Positions 24,712 to 30,393 of a DNA stretch of 31,234 nucleotides are shown here, in pieces. Every line of letters begins with the position of its first letter. Position 1 is the stretch's first letter. A program made the position numbers and the translations under genes. This DNA is from CAJXZP01 sp041563475. GTDB taxonomy: Bacteria; Bacteroidota; Bacteroidia; Flavobacteriales_G; Salibacteraceae. The stretch covers positions 1-31,234 of the forward strand of contig JBFFMY010000032.1 in NCBI GenBank assembly GCA_041563475.1, read 5' to 3'. Under the pieces are notes generated by a model. It made no database searches and was not told the origin of the DNA. It worked only from the letters and a program-made list of their open reading frames with translations.

Positions 24712-26280
24712 TTAATTTTCTATTCTCGCCCCGTTTTTAAACGTTTGGGTTTGTTTCAAGTTTCCTTGTTCATCGTAAATTTTGTATTTACCATCTAAGC
24801 GACCATCTTTAAAGTTACACTCATTCACCACAAACCCTTTTTCGTTGTACACTTTACAAGCTCCGTTTGGTCGATCATTTTTAAAGTATTGCATTCGCTT
24901 TATTTGGCCTTGCTGATAGTTAAAAACCCACTTACCCTCTTTCACCCCATTCACATAACTTCCTTCGGATTCCAAAATTTCGTATTGCGTATAAAATTGC
25001 CATTTACCATTTCGGAGAGCCGCTTTGTACACCCCTTTTTCACGAAGCTTTCCATTGTCATAGTACAATGACCACATACCCGTTCTAATCCCAGCTTCCC
25101 AACTGCCCGAGTATTTAGGAGTTCCAGTAGCCGACCAGCCCTCCCATAATCCGTTCATTTTACCGTGAATAAAAGCGCCTTTGTCTTTTGTTTTACCCGA
25201 TTCAAAATAAGAAACCCATGGACCTTCCTCAAGTCCGTTGGTATAAGATCCTTGGGTAAAAACTTGGCCATTTTCCCACCAGCTTGTCCATTCACCCTCT
25301 TCTAAATTATTTACATAATTCCCGGATCTGAATTTCTTTCCACTTTCGAAATAATAGGTCCATACGCCATTTTTCTCCCCATTTTTATATGTCCCTTCCG
25401 ATTCCATTTTTCCGTTTCGGAAATACACCATCCAATGCCCATTTTCTTTTCCATCTACATATTCTCCGGCCCAATCTTTATCTCCATTGTCAAAAAACGC
25501 TTCCCATTTTCCGTCACGGTTATTGTTCTTATACACTCCTTTATGACTTATTTGCTCGTTTTCAAAGTATAGGATGTAATTGCCATTAATGAGACCGTTG
25601 GTGAAATTCATTTCTTTCCAAACCGTTCCAGATGCATACCAATATTTCCAAGGACCATCCCATTTACCATTTAAAAATGTGCCTTCATGATGCTTTTGCC
25701 CATTTTCAAAATAGCGAATGGAGCTCCCGTTTCGCAGCCCATTCTTAATTGTTGACTCTTCCTTTAATTGTTTATTATCAAAATAATACCTGAGTGTACC
25801 GGACCCCTTACTCACGATTTGCTTTCCATCTTTATCCCAAAAATCAATAATCAAACGCACCCCATCTTCACAACGTTCTGTTTTCCATTTTGACCCATCC
25901 GCATTCCAAAAAAACCAATTGCTGTCGCACGCATCTCTTTTAAAATAGCCTTGTTCTTTCATTTGGCCATTCTCAAACCAGGTGGTATACAAACTATCTT
26001 GAAAACCACGTTTGTAGTAATTCTCTAATTCTTTCTTGCCATTTTCAAAGTATACTATTTGCATTCCATCAATAAACCCTTTTCTATACTCGGTTTCTTC
26101 CATTAATTTGCCACTAGGATACCAATATTTCCATAATCCTGTTTCTTTCCCATCAAGCATATCTCCTTCACTCCGCTTTTGCACATGACCCGTATCGTGA
26201 TAGGTTATATAGTGTTGGGTATCTTGCCCTAAAGACATGAAATTAACGGCAATAAAAAGAAGCAATAGGAAATAACGCAT
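24712..26280 (-). CDS. Secreted MORN_2-repeat (YwqK-like) protein
   Basis: A 522-aa protein with a signal peptide (1-18, ending MSLGQ) and then about 20 consecutive MORN_2-type repeats of 22-24 residues, with the consensus G.W..Y..NG....G.Y.NG (e.g. GPWKYWYASGTVWKEMNFTNG, GVWTYYFESGKKFRSGNYVNN, GEWTSWWENGQVFTQGSYTNG). The repeats fill almost the whole mature protein to the C-terminus, so it should fold as a long beta-sheet solenoid. Such proteins are often named YwqK-family antitoxin, but nothing here supports a toxin partner. No sorting domain or lipobox, so it may remain in the periplasm. A second MORN_2 protein is encoded at 7174-8874. Possible -7 box on the minus strand at 26297-26304. 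Confidence 0.85.
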   Translation of the reverse strand: MRYFLLLLFIAVNFMSLGQDTQHYITYHDTGHVQKRSEGDMLDGKETGLWKYWYPSGKLMEETEYRKGFIDGMQIVYFENGKKELENYYKRGFQDSLYTTWFENGQMKEQGYFKRDACDSNWFFWNADGSKWKTERCEDGVRLIIDFWDKDGKQIVSKGSGTLRYYFDNKQLKEESTIKNGLRNGSSIRYFENGQKHHEGTFLNGKWDGPWKYWYASGTVWKEMNFTNGLINGNYILYFENEQISHKGVYKNNNRDGKWEAFFDNGDKDWAGEYVDGKENGHWMVYFRNGKMESEGTYKNGEKNGVWTYYFESGKKFRSGNYVNNLEEGEWTSWWENGQVFTQGSYTNGLEEGPWVSYFESGKTKDKGAFIHGKMNGLWEGWSATGTPKYSGSWEAGIRTGMWSLYYDNGKLREKGVYKAALRNGKWQFYTQYEILESEGSYVNGVKEGKWVFNYQQGQIKRMQYFKNDRPNGACKVYNEKGFVVNECNFKDGRLDGKYKIYDEQGNLKQTQTFKNGARIEN

Positions 26281-26296
26281 TTGTTTTGATTTTCAA

Positions 26297-26304
26297 CAAA
26301 AATA
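26297..26304 (-). promoter_or_regulatory. -7 element for the MORN_2 gene
   Basis: Minus-strand TATTTTTG matches TAnnTTTG, 16 nt before the ATG at 26280. A TTTG lies upstream but only 13 nt away, so the promoter is imperfect. Confidence 0.35.
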
Positions 26305-26396
26305 GAAGATGACCGCGCAAAGATTACATTCTTAAAGAAAAAATATTCACATTTATACCGCAATTTTCGCGCATTAAAAACCCATTCCATTTTGGT

Positions 26397-26404
26397 TAAA
26401 TTTG
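26397..26404 (+). promoter_or_regulatory. -7 element upstream of the DUF2461 gene
   Basis: TAAATTTG fits TAnnTTTG and lies inside the 5' extension of the reading frame that begins at the TTG at 26392, making the ATG at 26434 the likely start. Confidence 0.4.
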
Positions 26405-26433
26405 CAGGATTCGATACACCAAAAATTCGTTTT

Positions 26434-27117
26434 ATGTCCATTTCAAAAAACACTTTTTCATTTCTTCAAAACATTGCAAAAAACAACAGTCGAGATTGGT
26501 TTGCAGATAACAAAGATCAATACGAAATGGCGCAAGCAAACATGATTGAGTTTGCTGATGAAGTACTAAACCAAATGAATAGCTTTGATCAAATTGAAAC
26601 TCCAGCTGGTAAAAAAGCTGTAAAACGTATATACAGAGATGTGAGGTTCTCAAAAGATAAAAAGCCCTATAAAGAACATTTCGGAATGGTTTTTTCACGC
26701 GCTACTGCTGCACGAAGAGGTTCCTATTACATACATATTCAACCGGGAAGTAATTTTATTGGAGGTGGTTTTTGGGGTCCCGAAAAAGACGATTTATTGT
26801 TAATTAGAAAACACTTGGCGCAAGACGCACACTATTTTAGAAACGTAATTGACTCCAAAGCGTTCAAGGCTAATTTTGGTGAGTTGAAAGGAGAGCAATT
26901 GAAAACTTCTCCAAAAGGATTTGATAAAGAACATCCTGATTTGGATTTGCTACGGTTCAAACAATTTTTAATCACAAAAGAGTTTACAGATGAAGAAGTT
27001 TTAAGCCCTGATTTTCCGAAAGTGGCTGCAAAAACATTACACGCCATGATGCCCTTTTTTGATATTATGACAGAAATGTTGACTACAAATTTAAATGGCG
27101 AAAGTCTTTTAGATTAA
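26434..27117 (+). CDS. DUF2461 (TIGR02453) family protein
   Basis: A cytoplasmic protein of about 227 aa from the ATG at 26434 (MSISKNTFSFLQNIAKNNSRDWF). The open frame extends to a TTG at 26392 but runs over a -7 box. Family landmarks are NSRDWFADNKDQYE near the N-terminus, KRIYRDVRFSKDKKPYKEHFGMVFSR in the middle, then YYIHIQPGSNFIGGGFWGPEKDDLLLIRKHL, and KGFDKEHPDLDLLRFKQFLITKEF. DUF2461 proteins are widespread in bacteria and some eukaryotes and have no proven function. The gene is divergent from the MORN_2 gene and is followed by about 190 bp without genes. Confidence 0.88.
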   Translation: MSISKNTFSFLQNIAKNNSRDWFADNKDQYEMAQANMIEFADEVLNQMNSFDQIETPAGKKAVKRIYRDVRFSKDKKPYKEHFGMVFSRATAARRGSYYIHIQPGSNFIGGGFWGPEKDDLLLIRKHLAQDAHYFRNVIDSKAFKANFGELKGEQLKTSPKGFDKEHPDLDLLRFKQFLITKEFTDEEVLSPDFPKVAAKTLHAMMPFFDIMTEMLTTNLNGESLLD

Positions 27118-27300
27118 TATCATTTTCCAAGCGAAAGTATACAGTTCATTTTCATATACGATTATTAGACTTTAATAGTTCACTTTTTGTTTACCTTTAT
27201 TTTTGATATGCATTTAATCACCTTTTACTACTTCGGATTTAGTTTTGGGGTAATACACAGCTAATTCAACAACCTGCCGTGCTTAATTCAAATACTCAAT
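27118..27300. other. Intergenic stretch, nothing recognised
   Basis: Between the DUF2461 gene and the tRNA-Gln terminator the sequence is AT-rich and shows no hairpin, repeat or RNA motif that I can recognise. The only open frame is a 18-codon run (27208-27264) with no support. The rest of the 418-bp gap to the next protein gene is taken by the tRNA-Gln unit. Confidence 0.5.
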
Positions 27301-27343
27301 AAAAACAAAAAAGCCTCTAACAAGTTAATTGCTAGAGGCTTTT
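27301..27343 (-). terminator. Terminator of tRNA-Gln
   Basis: On the minus strand AAAAGCCTCTA (27333-27343) pairs with TAGAGGCTTTT (27309-27319), and a long T-rich run (complement of 27301-27312) follows. It lies 13 nt after the tRNA 3' end. Confidence 0.85.
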
Positions 27344-27356
27344 GAAATTTAAGATG

Positions 27357-27429
27357 TTGTCCCACTAGGGCTCGAACCTAGACTCTTCTGTACCAAAAAC
27401 AGACGTGTTGCCAGTTACACCATGGGACA
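27357..27429 (-). tRNA. tRNA-Gln (anticodon UUG)
   Basis: The minus strand folds as a full cloverleaf of 73 nt. Acceptor TGTCCCA pairs with TGGGACA. The D-arm is GTGT/ACAC, and the anticodon stem TCTGT/ACAGA encloses loop TTTTGGT with anticodon TTG. A 5-nt variable loop is followed by T-arm CTAGG-TTCGAGC-CCTAG, with discriminator A. CCA is not encoded. It reads CAA (and by wobble CAG) glutamine codons. The gene is a stand-alone unit with its own promoter (27446-27475) and terminator (27301-27343). Confidence 0.96.
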
Positions 27430-27445
27430 TTTCCTTTACGGACGG

Positions 27446-27475
27446 CAAAAGTAAAATAATTTTGAATTGGTCAAA
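27446..27475 (-). promoter_or_regulatory. Consensus promoter of tRNA-Gln
   Basis: On the minus strand TTTG (27472-27475), an 18-nt spacer and TACTTTTG (27446-27453) match the Bacteroidota consensus in full. The -7 box ends 16 nt before the tRNA 5' end, giving a short leader for RNase P to remove. Confidence 0.75.
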
Positions 27476-27522
27476 GGTTTTTGTTGTTTTTTACCGACCT
27501 AATAATTCCATTAATTTACGTT

Positions 27523-27530
27523 TACATTTG
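27523..27530 (+). promoter_or_regulatory. -7 element next to the deacetylase start
   Basis: TACATTTG fits TAnnTTTG and ends 5 nt before the ATG at 27536. No -33 TTG at the usual distance. Confidence 0.4.
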
Positions 27531-27535
27531 TAACC

Positions 27536-28198
27536 ATGAATTCGTCAATTCTATTTCGCGTTCCGCGTTTACTAAAACCAGTAAGCCAAAACCTTATTTG
27601 GGAGATTGAGCCTAAAAACAATGACATTTTCTTAACCTTTGATGATGGCCCCCATCCTGAAATAACTCCCTGGGTATTAGAATTACTAGAAAAATATAAC
27701 GCAAAGGCCACGTTCTTTTTAGTGGGAGAAAATGCGGCTAAATATCCTGAAATTGTAAAAAAAATTAAAGACGCTGGTCATCACATTGGAAATCATACCT
27801 ATAACCACCTCAAAGGCTGGTCCACATCTGCCTATAAATACTATAAAAACACCTTAAAATGCGAAGAGGAATTCTCTACGCCTTTGTTTCGACCACCACA
27901 TGGACGCATTACAAGAAGTCAACACAATCAACTCTCAAAACGGTTTAAAATTATTATGTGGAGTGTTTTAAGTGGCGATTATGATCGAAAGCTCAATCCC
28001 AAAACCATTATAAAAGGTGTGGTAACGAATACGCATCCAGGGTCGGTTATTGTGTTCCACGACAGCATAAAAGCGGAGAAAAATCTTAAAAAAGCCTTGC
28101 CTGAAGTTTTAGATCAGCTTTCCGGTAAAGGGTTTACCCTTAAGCCAATTCCTTACACCGTTCAATATAGCAATGAAGTTCGCGGAGAAGGATTTTAA
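27536..28198 (+). CDS. Polysaccharide deacetylase family protein (NodB homology)
   Basis: A 220-aa NodB-type carbohydrate esterase (CE4) domain that removes N-acetyl (or O-acetyl) groups from glycans. Motif 1 is TFDDGPHP (34-41, catalytic base Asp36, metal Asp37), motif 2 is HHIGNHTYNH (82-91, metal ligands H87 and H91), motif 3 is FRPPHGR (118-124), motif 4 is WSVLSGDYD (142-150), and motif 5 includes IVFHDS with His175. All catalytic residues are present. There is no signal peptide or TM helix, so it is a bare catalytic domain that may act in the cytoplasm or be exported by another route; related short proteins of this kind occur in Bacteroidota. It is convergent with the thioredoxin gene, 5 bp away. 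Confidence 0.9.
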   Translation: MNSSILFRVPRLLKPVSQNLIWEIEPKNNDIFLTFDDGPHPEITPWVLELLEKYNAKATFFLVGENAAKYPEIVKKIKDAGHHIGNHTYNHLKGWSTSAYKYYKNTLKCEEEFSTPLFRPPHGRITRSQHNQLSKRFKIIMWSVLSGDYDRKLNPKTIIKGVVTNTHPGSVIVFHDSIKAEKNLKKALPEVLDQLSGKGFTLKPIPYTVQYSNEVRGEGF

Positions 28199-28203
28199 TT
28201 TAT

Positions 28204-28500
28204 CTAAAGGTATTTATTTACTTCCGCGCGTAAATTCTCAATGGGTACCACTCCCGATTGTCGCCAAAGCAACTTTCCCTCTTTAAAAATCATTAACGTA
28301 GGTACCCCACGAATTTGGTATTTAGCCGCAATTTCTTGGTTTTTGTCCACATCAATTTTAATTAATTTGATGCTTTCCCCCATTTCCTCTTTTAAAGATT
28401 TTAAAATTGGAGAAACCATTTTACATGGACCACACCACTCCGCATGAAAATCAATGATTACCGGTGAAGAGCTGTTAATTATCGAACCGAAACTTGCCAT
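28204..28500 (-). CDS. trxA: Thioredoxin
   Basis: A 98-aa cytoplasmic thioredoxin with HAEWCGPCKMVSP (active Cys23 and Cys26), DVDKNQEIAAKYQIRGVPTLMIFKEG (cis-Pro in GVPT) and normal length. It reduces protein disulfides and persulfides. It is the last gene of a six-gene minus-strand run and starts 4 bp after the c-heme lipoprotein gene, which ties it to the ArsR-led redox operon rather than to general housekeeping. The stop is 5 bp from that of the convergent deacetylase gene; I see no clear terminator between them. Confidence 0.93.
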   Translation of the reverse strand: MASFGSIINSSSPVIIDFHAEWCGPCKMVSPILKSLKEEMGESIKLIKIDVDKNQEIAAKYQIRGVPTLMIFKEGKLLWRQSGVVPIENLRAEVNKYL

Positions 28501-28504
28501 AGTC

Positions 28505-29122
28505 TTAGTTATTAAAAGTTATTTTCCATAAACCACGTAGGTCTCCTTCTGAAAAACCTGTGGCCAAATCATTCGGGTACAGTTGTTTTATGGAAGCGAA
28601 AGTACTAGAATCTACTTGATTATATGGCTCTCCATGGCATACAACACATTGCCCTTGTAAAATAATTGGCGCATAAAAAACCGTTTTTCCCTCCGCATTT
28701 TTATAGAGTTGAGGCGTTACTGTTTTTCCATGTTCTATATCGGAAGAGTAATTATAAAATACGTCTTTATCGTGGTTTTTAGCCTCGTTTACCGGGTTTC
28801 GATAATCCAGTGCAACACGTTGAATATTTACCTCATAAACGGCACTCAAAGAATCGGATAAAGGAATGGCATTGGTATTACAAAAACCCAATGCTTGGAT
28901 AGTTCCTCCTTCAAACATTTGTTGTTTTAAATTACCGCTTAAAACTTCAAATGATGCCTTCGCAATTTCTTTGCCTAATGCCATGTAATCCTTGTCATCG
29001 GAAATAATCTCTTCTTGATTTACGGTTGATTCATTCGTGTTTTCTTGAGTAGAATTGCAGCTAATAACCCCTAGAAATAGACTCAAAAAAATGCCTAAAA
29101 ATATTTTGTTCTTATTTTTCAT
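28505..29122 (-). CDS. Tll0287-like c-type heme lipoprotein (DUF3365)
   Basis: A 205-aa exported protein. Residues 1-21 are a lipoprotein signal with lipid Cys22 (GVISC). After an acidic linker, a helical domain carries ALGFCN (Cys81) and IQRVALDYRNPVNEAK, followed by GQCVVCHG, a single c-type heme site (Cys159, Cys162, His163) just after a beta segment (TVFYAPIIL). This layout is typical of DUF3365/Tll0287-like proteins, which are heme-based redox or gas sensors or electron carriers. It should face the periplasm. The first codons overlap the DUF6132 gene by 11 bp, and thioredoxin follows at 4 bp, so it is co-expressed with both. Electron partner unknown. Confidence 0.85.
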   Translation of the reverse strand: MKNKNKIFLGIFLSLFLGVISCNSTQENTNESTVNQEEIISDDKDYMALGKEIAKASFEVLSGNLKQQMFEGGTIQALGFCNTNAIPLSDSLSAVYEVNIQRVALDYRNPVNEAKNHDKDVFYNYSSDIEHGKTVTPQLYKNAEGKTVFYAPIILQGQCVVCHGEPYNQVDSSTFASIKQLYPNDLATGFSEGDLRGLWKITFNN

Positions 29123-29309
29123 ACTTCAATTTTAAATCTGAAATTATACTTCCTATTAGATTACCAAGAAGGCCGCCAAAAAACATGCTTCCATACCATT
29201 TACTTGTGATAGCGCATCCTTTAGTACACCCAAATAAGTGCCAATAAAAATAGCCGGCTATAACACCGACTACTATTAATATATTCGCTAATGTGACATA
29301 CTTTTTCAC
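29112..29309 (-). CDS. DUF6132 family small membrane protein
   Basis: A 65-aa protein with two TM helices (about 7-24 and 42-58) around the conserved turn YFYWHLFGCTKGCAITSKW (Cys28 and Cys32), matching DUF6132 as I remember it. Its function is unknown; relatives often sit beside rhodanese and other sulfur-related genes. It starts directly after the rhodanese stop codon (no gap) and overlaps the next gene by 11 bp, a tight operon position. The Cys pair at a membrane face suggests thiol or metal chemistry, by inference only. Confidence 0.8.
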   Translation of the reverse strand: MKKYVTLANILIVVGVIAGYFYWHLFGCTKGCAITSKWYGSMFFGGLLGNLIGSIISDLKLKYEK

Positions 29310-29747
29310 TTATTTCACGATTTTATATCCTTTTTGTAACCACGCAGTAAAACCACCTTCTACATTTCGTACATCTGAGAATCCTAATTCAATTAAGATT
29401 TTACTTGCATTTTGGCTTCTAATACCCGAACGACAATATACATATACGGTTTTGTCTTTATCTAAACTAGCTGCTTCAGACCGGAAGTTGGAATTATTTA
29501 CATCCATATTCACCGCCTTTTCAACATATCCTTGCGATAATTCACCTGGAGTTCTAACATCCAAAATGGTAAATTCATCACTGGTAGACATCGCCCAATT
29601 CAAATCGGAAACGCTTACATTTTTGAACGTACTGGATTTCTGCTCCTGAGGGTTTTTTGCATTGACTGCATTGGTGTTTTCTGCCTGACCGCATGAAAGA
29701 GCGGCAAAACTAACTATGGCTACAATTGAAATAATTACATTTTTCAT
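29310..29747 (-). CDS. Rhodanese-like domain lipoprotein
   Basis: A 145-aa exported single-domain sulfurtransferase. The signal ends in FAALSC with lipid Cys19. The rhodanese domain (about 42-144) has FTILDVRTPGELSQGYVEKAVNMDV and the active loop VYCRSGIRSQNA with catalytic Cys105, followed by GFSDVRNVEGGFTAWLQKGY. The residues for persulfide formation are intact. It would work in the periplasm or at the outer membrane, handling thiosulfate or persulfide sulfur. It lies 18 bp after the small membrane protein gene and directly abuts DUF6132. Together with that membrane protein it corresponds to the two halves of YgaP. Confidence 0.92.
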   Translation of the reverse strand: MKNVIISIVAIVSFAALSCGQAENTNAVNAKNPQEQKSSTFKNVSVSDLNWAMSTSDEFTILDVRTPGELSQGYVEKAVNMDVNNSNFRSEAASLDKDKTVYVYCRSGIRSQNASKILIELGFSDVRNVEGGFTAWLQKGYKIVK

Positions 29748-29765
29748 TTTTAAATTTTAATCGGT

Positions 29766-30032
29766 TTATTTTTTATTCAGTTGAATGAAATTGTGCGAAA
29801 TATCGAAAGAGGTTTTTGCTTCATTAGGTTGGGTCGAACAACTAACCGACCCTAATCCACATCCTGTATTAAAAGCCGCTTGGAATACCAGAAAAACACC
29901 AAAAAAAGCAACCATTTCTGATTGTTTGGCATAAGCATCGAATAAAAAAGCCGTTCCAATACCTAAGCGTATCCATCTACCCCACCCCCAAGAGGTTTTA
30001 AAAATGGTATTAACTGCAGTCGTTACATTCAT
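29766..30032 (-). CDS. Small YgaP-like (DUF2892-like) membrane protein
   Basis: An 88-aa protein with two likely TM segments (about 20-34 and 40-56) in RWIRLGIGTAFLFDAYAKQSEMVAFFGVFLVFQAAFNTGCGLGSVSC, with Cys58 and Cys65 in the turn after the second helix. The two-helix unit ending in an FN(T)GC-type motif resembles the DUF2892 membrane part of YgaP. The chosen ATG (30032) overlaps the end of the ArsR gene by 23 bp, suggesting coupled translation; a shorter start is possible but no in-frame ATG lies in the next 35 codons. The assignment to DUF2892 is moderate. Confidence 0.75.
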   Translation of the reverse strand: MNVTTAVNTIFKTSWGWGRWIRLGIGTAFLFDAYAKQSEMVAFFGVFLVFQAAFNTGCGLGSVSCSTQPNEAKTSFDISHNFIQLNKK

Positions 30033-30300
30033 CTATATAAGCTAGAAGTTGTTTGAACTTCTCATTTTTTATGTAGTAATAACTTTTCTTTCCGTCCTTA
30101 TCAGACTCCAGAATTCCTTTGTCTTTTAATATCCGCAAATGTTGCGAAGCTACTGCTTGATCTACGCCAATTTTTTCATGTATATCAGTGACACACATTC
30201 TTGGTTCTGAAGATAAAACTTCCATAATGGAAAGTCTAATAGGATGCGCTACACCCTTTAATAAACTTGTAGCCGAATTAATTTTCTCTAAATTGATCAA
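30010..30300 (-). CDS. ArsR/SmtB-family transcriptional regulator
   Basis: A 96-aa winged-helix repressor that should dimerise and bind DNA until a metal or sulfur species releases it. The core is KGVAHPIRLSIMEVLSSEPRMCVTDIHEKIGVDQAVASQHLRILKDKGILESDKDGKKSYYYI, with the recognition helix at about 47-60. Cys36 lies in the position before the HTH used by several ArsR sensors, and the C-terminus ends in ECNDCS (Cys92, Cys95). A Cys in that region plus a C-terminal Cys is reminiscent of the persulfide sensors BigR/SqrR and YgaV. It heads the operon and probably controls it; a -7 box with an overlapping inverted repeat lies upstream (30320-30338). Metal sensing (As, Cd, Zn) cannot be excluded. Confidence 0.92.
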   Translation of the reverse strand: MINLEKINSATSLLKGVAHPIRLSIMEVLSSEPRMCVTDIHEKIGVDQAVASQHLRILKDKGILESDKDGKKSYYYIKNEKFKQLLAYIDECNDCS

Positions 30301-30319
30301 TGTTTTAGATTATTGGATG

Positions 30320-30338
30320 CAAATATATGGTTTATATT
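30320..30338 (-). promoter_or_regulatory. -7 element with overlapping inverted repeat (ArsR operator candidate)
   Basis: Minus-strand TATATTTG (30320-30327) fits TAnnTTTG and lies 19 nt upstream of the ArsR ATG. It is overlapped by the inverted repeat AATATA-TGGTT-TATATT (plus-strand 30322-30338). A repressor bound there would block the promoter. The sequence is AT-rich, so chance symmetry is possible. Confidence 0.35.
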
Positions 30339-30393
30339 ATGTGAGTTTTTGTACGTAAAGTCACCCTCAAAAAAAAGGTTTAAGAAGGGGGAA

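Noticed and set aside
24712..26280. Tandem DNA repeat or CRISPR-like array
   Set aside because: The periodicity is at protein level (MORN_2 units); the DNA units are diverged and lie in one reading frame.
27208..27264. 18-codon open frame (MHLITFYYFGFS...) after a TATTTTTG box
   Set aside because: Too short and without any family match; the -7 box lacks a correctly spaced -33. AT-rich DNA gives such frames by chance.
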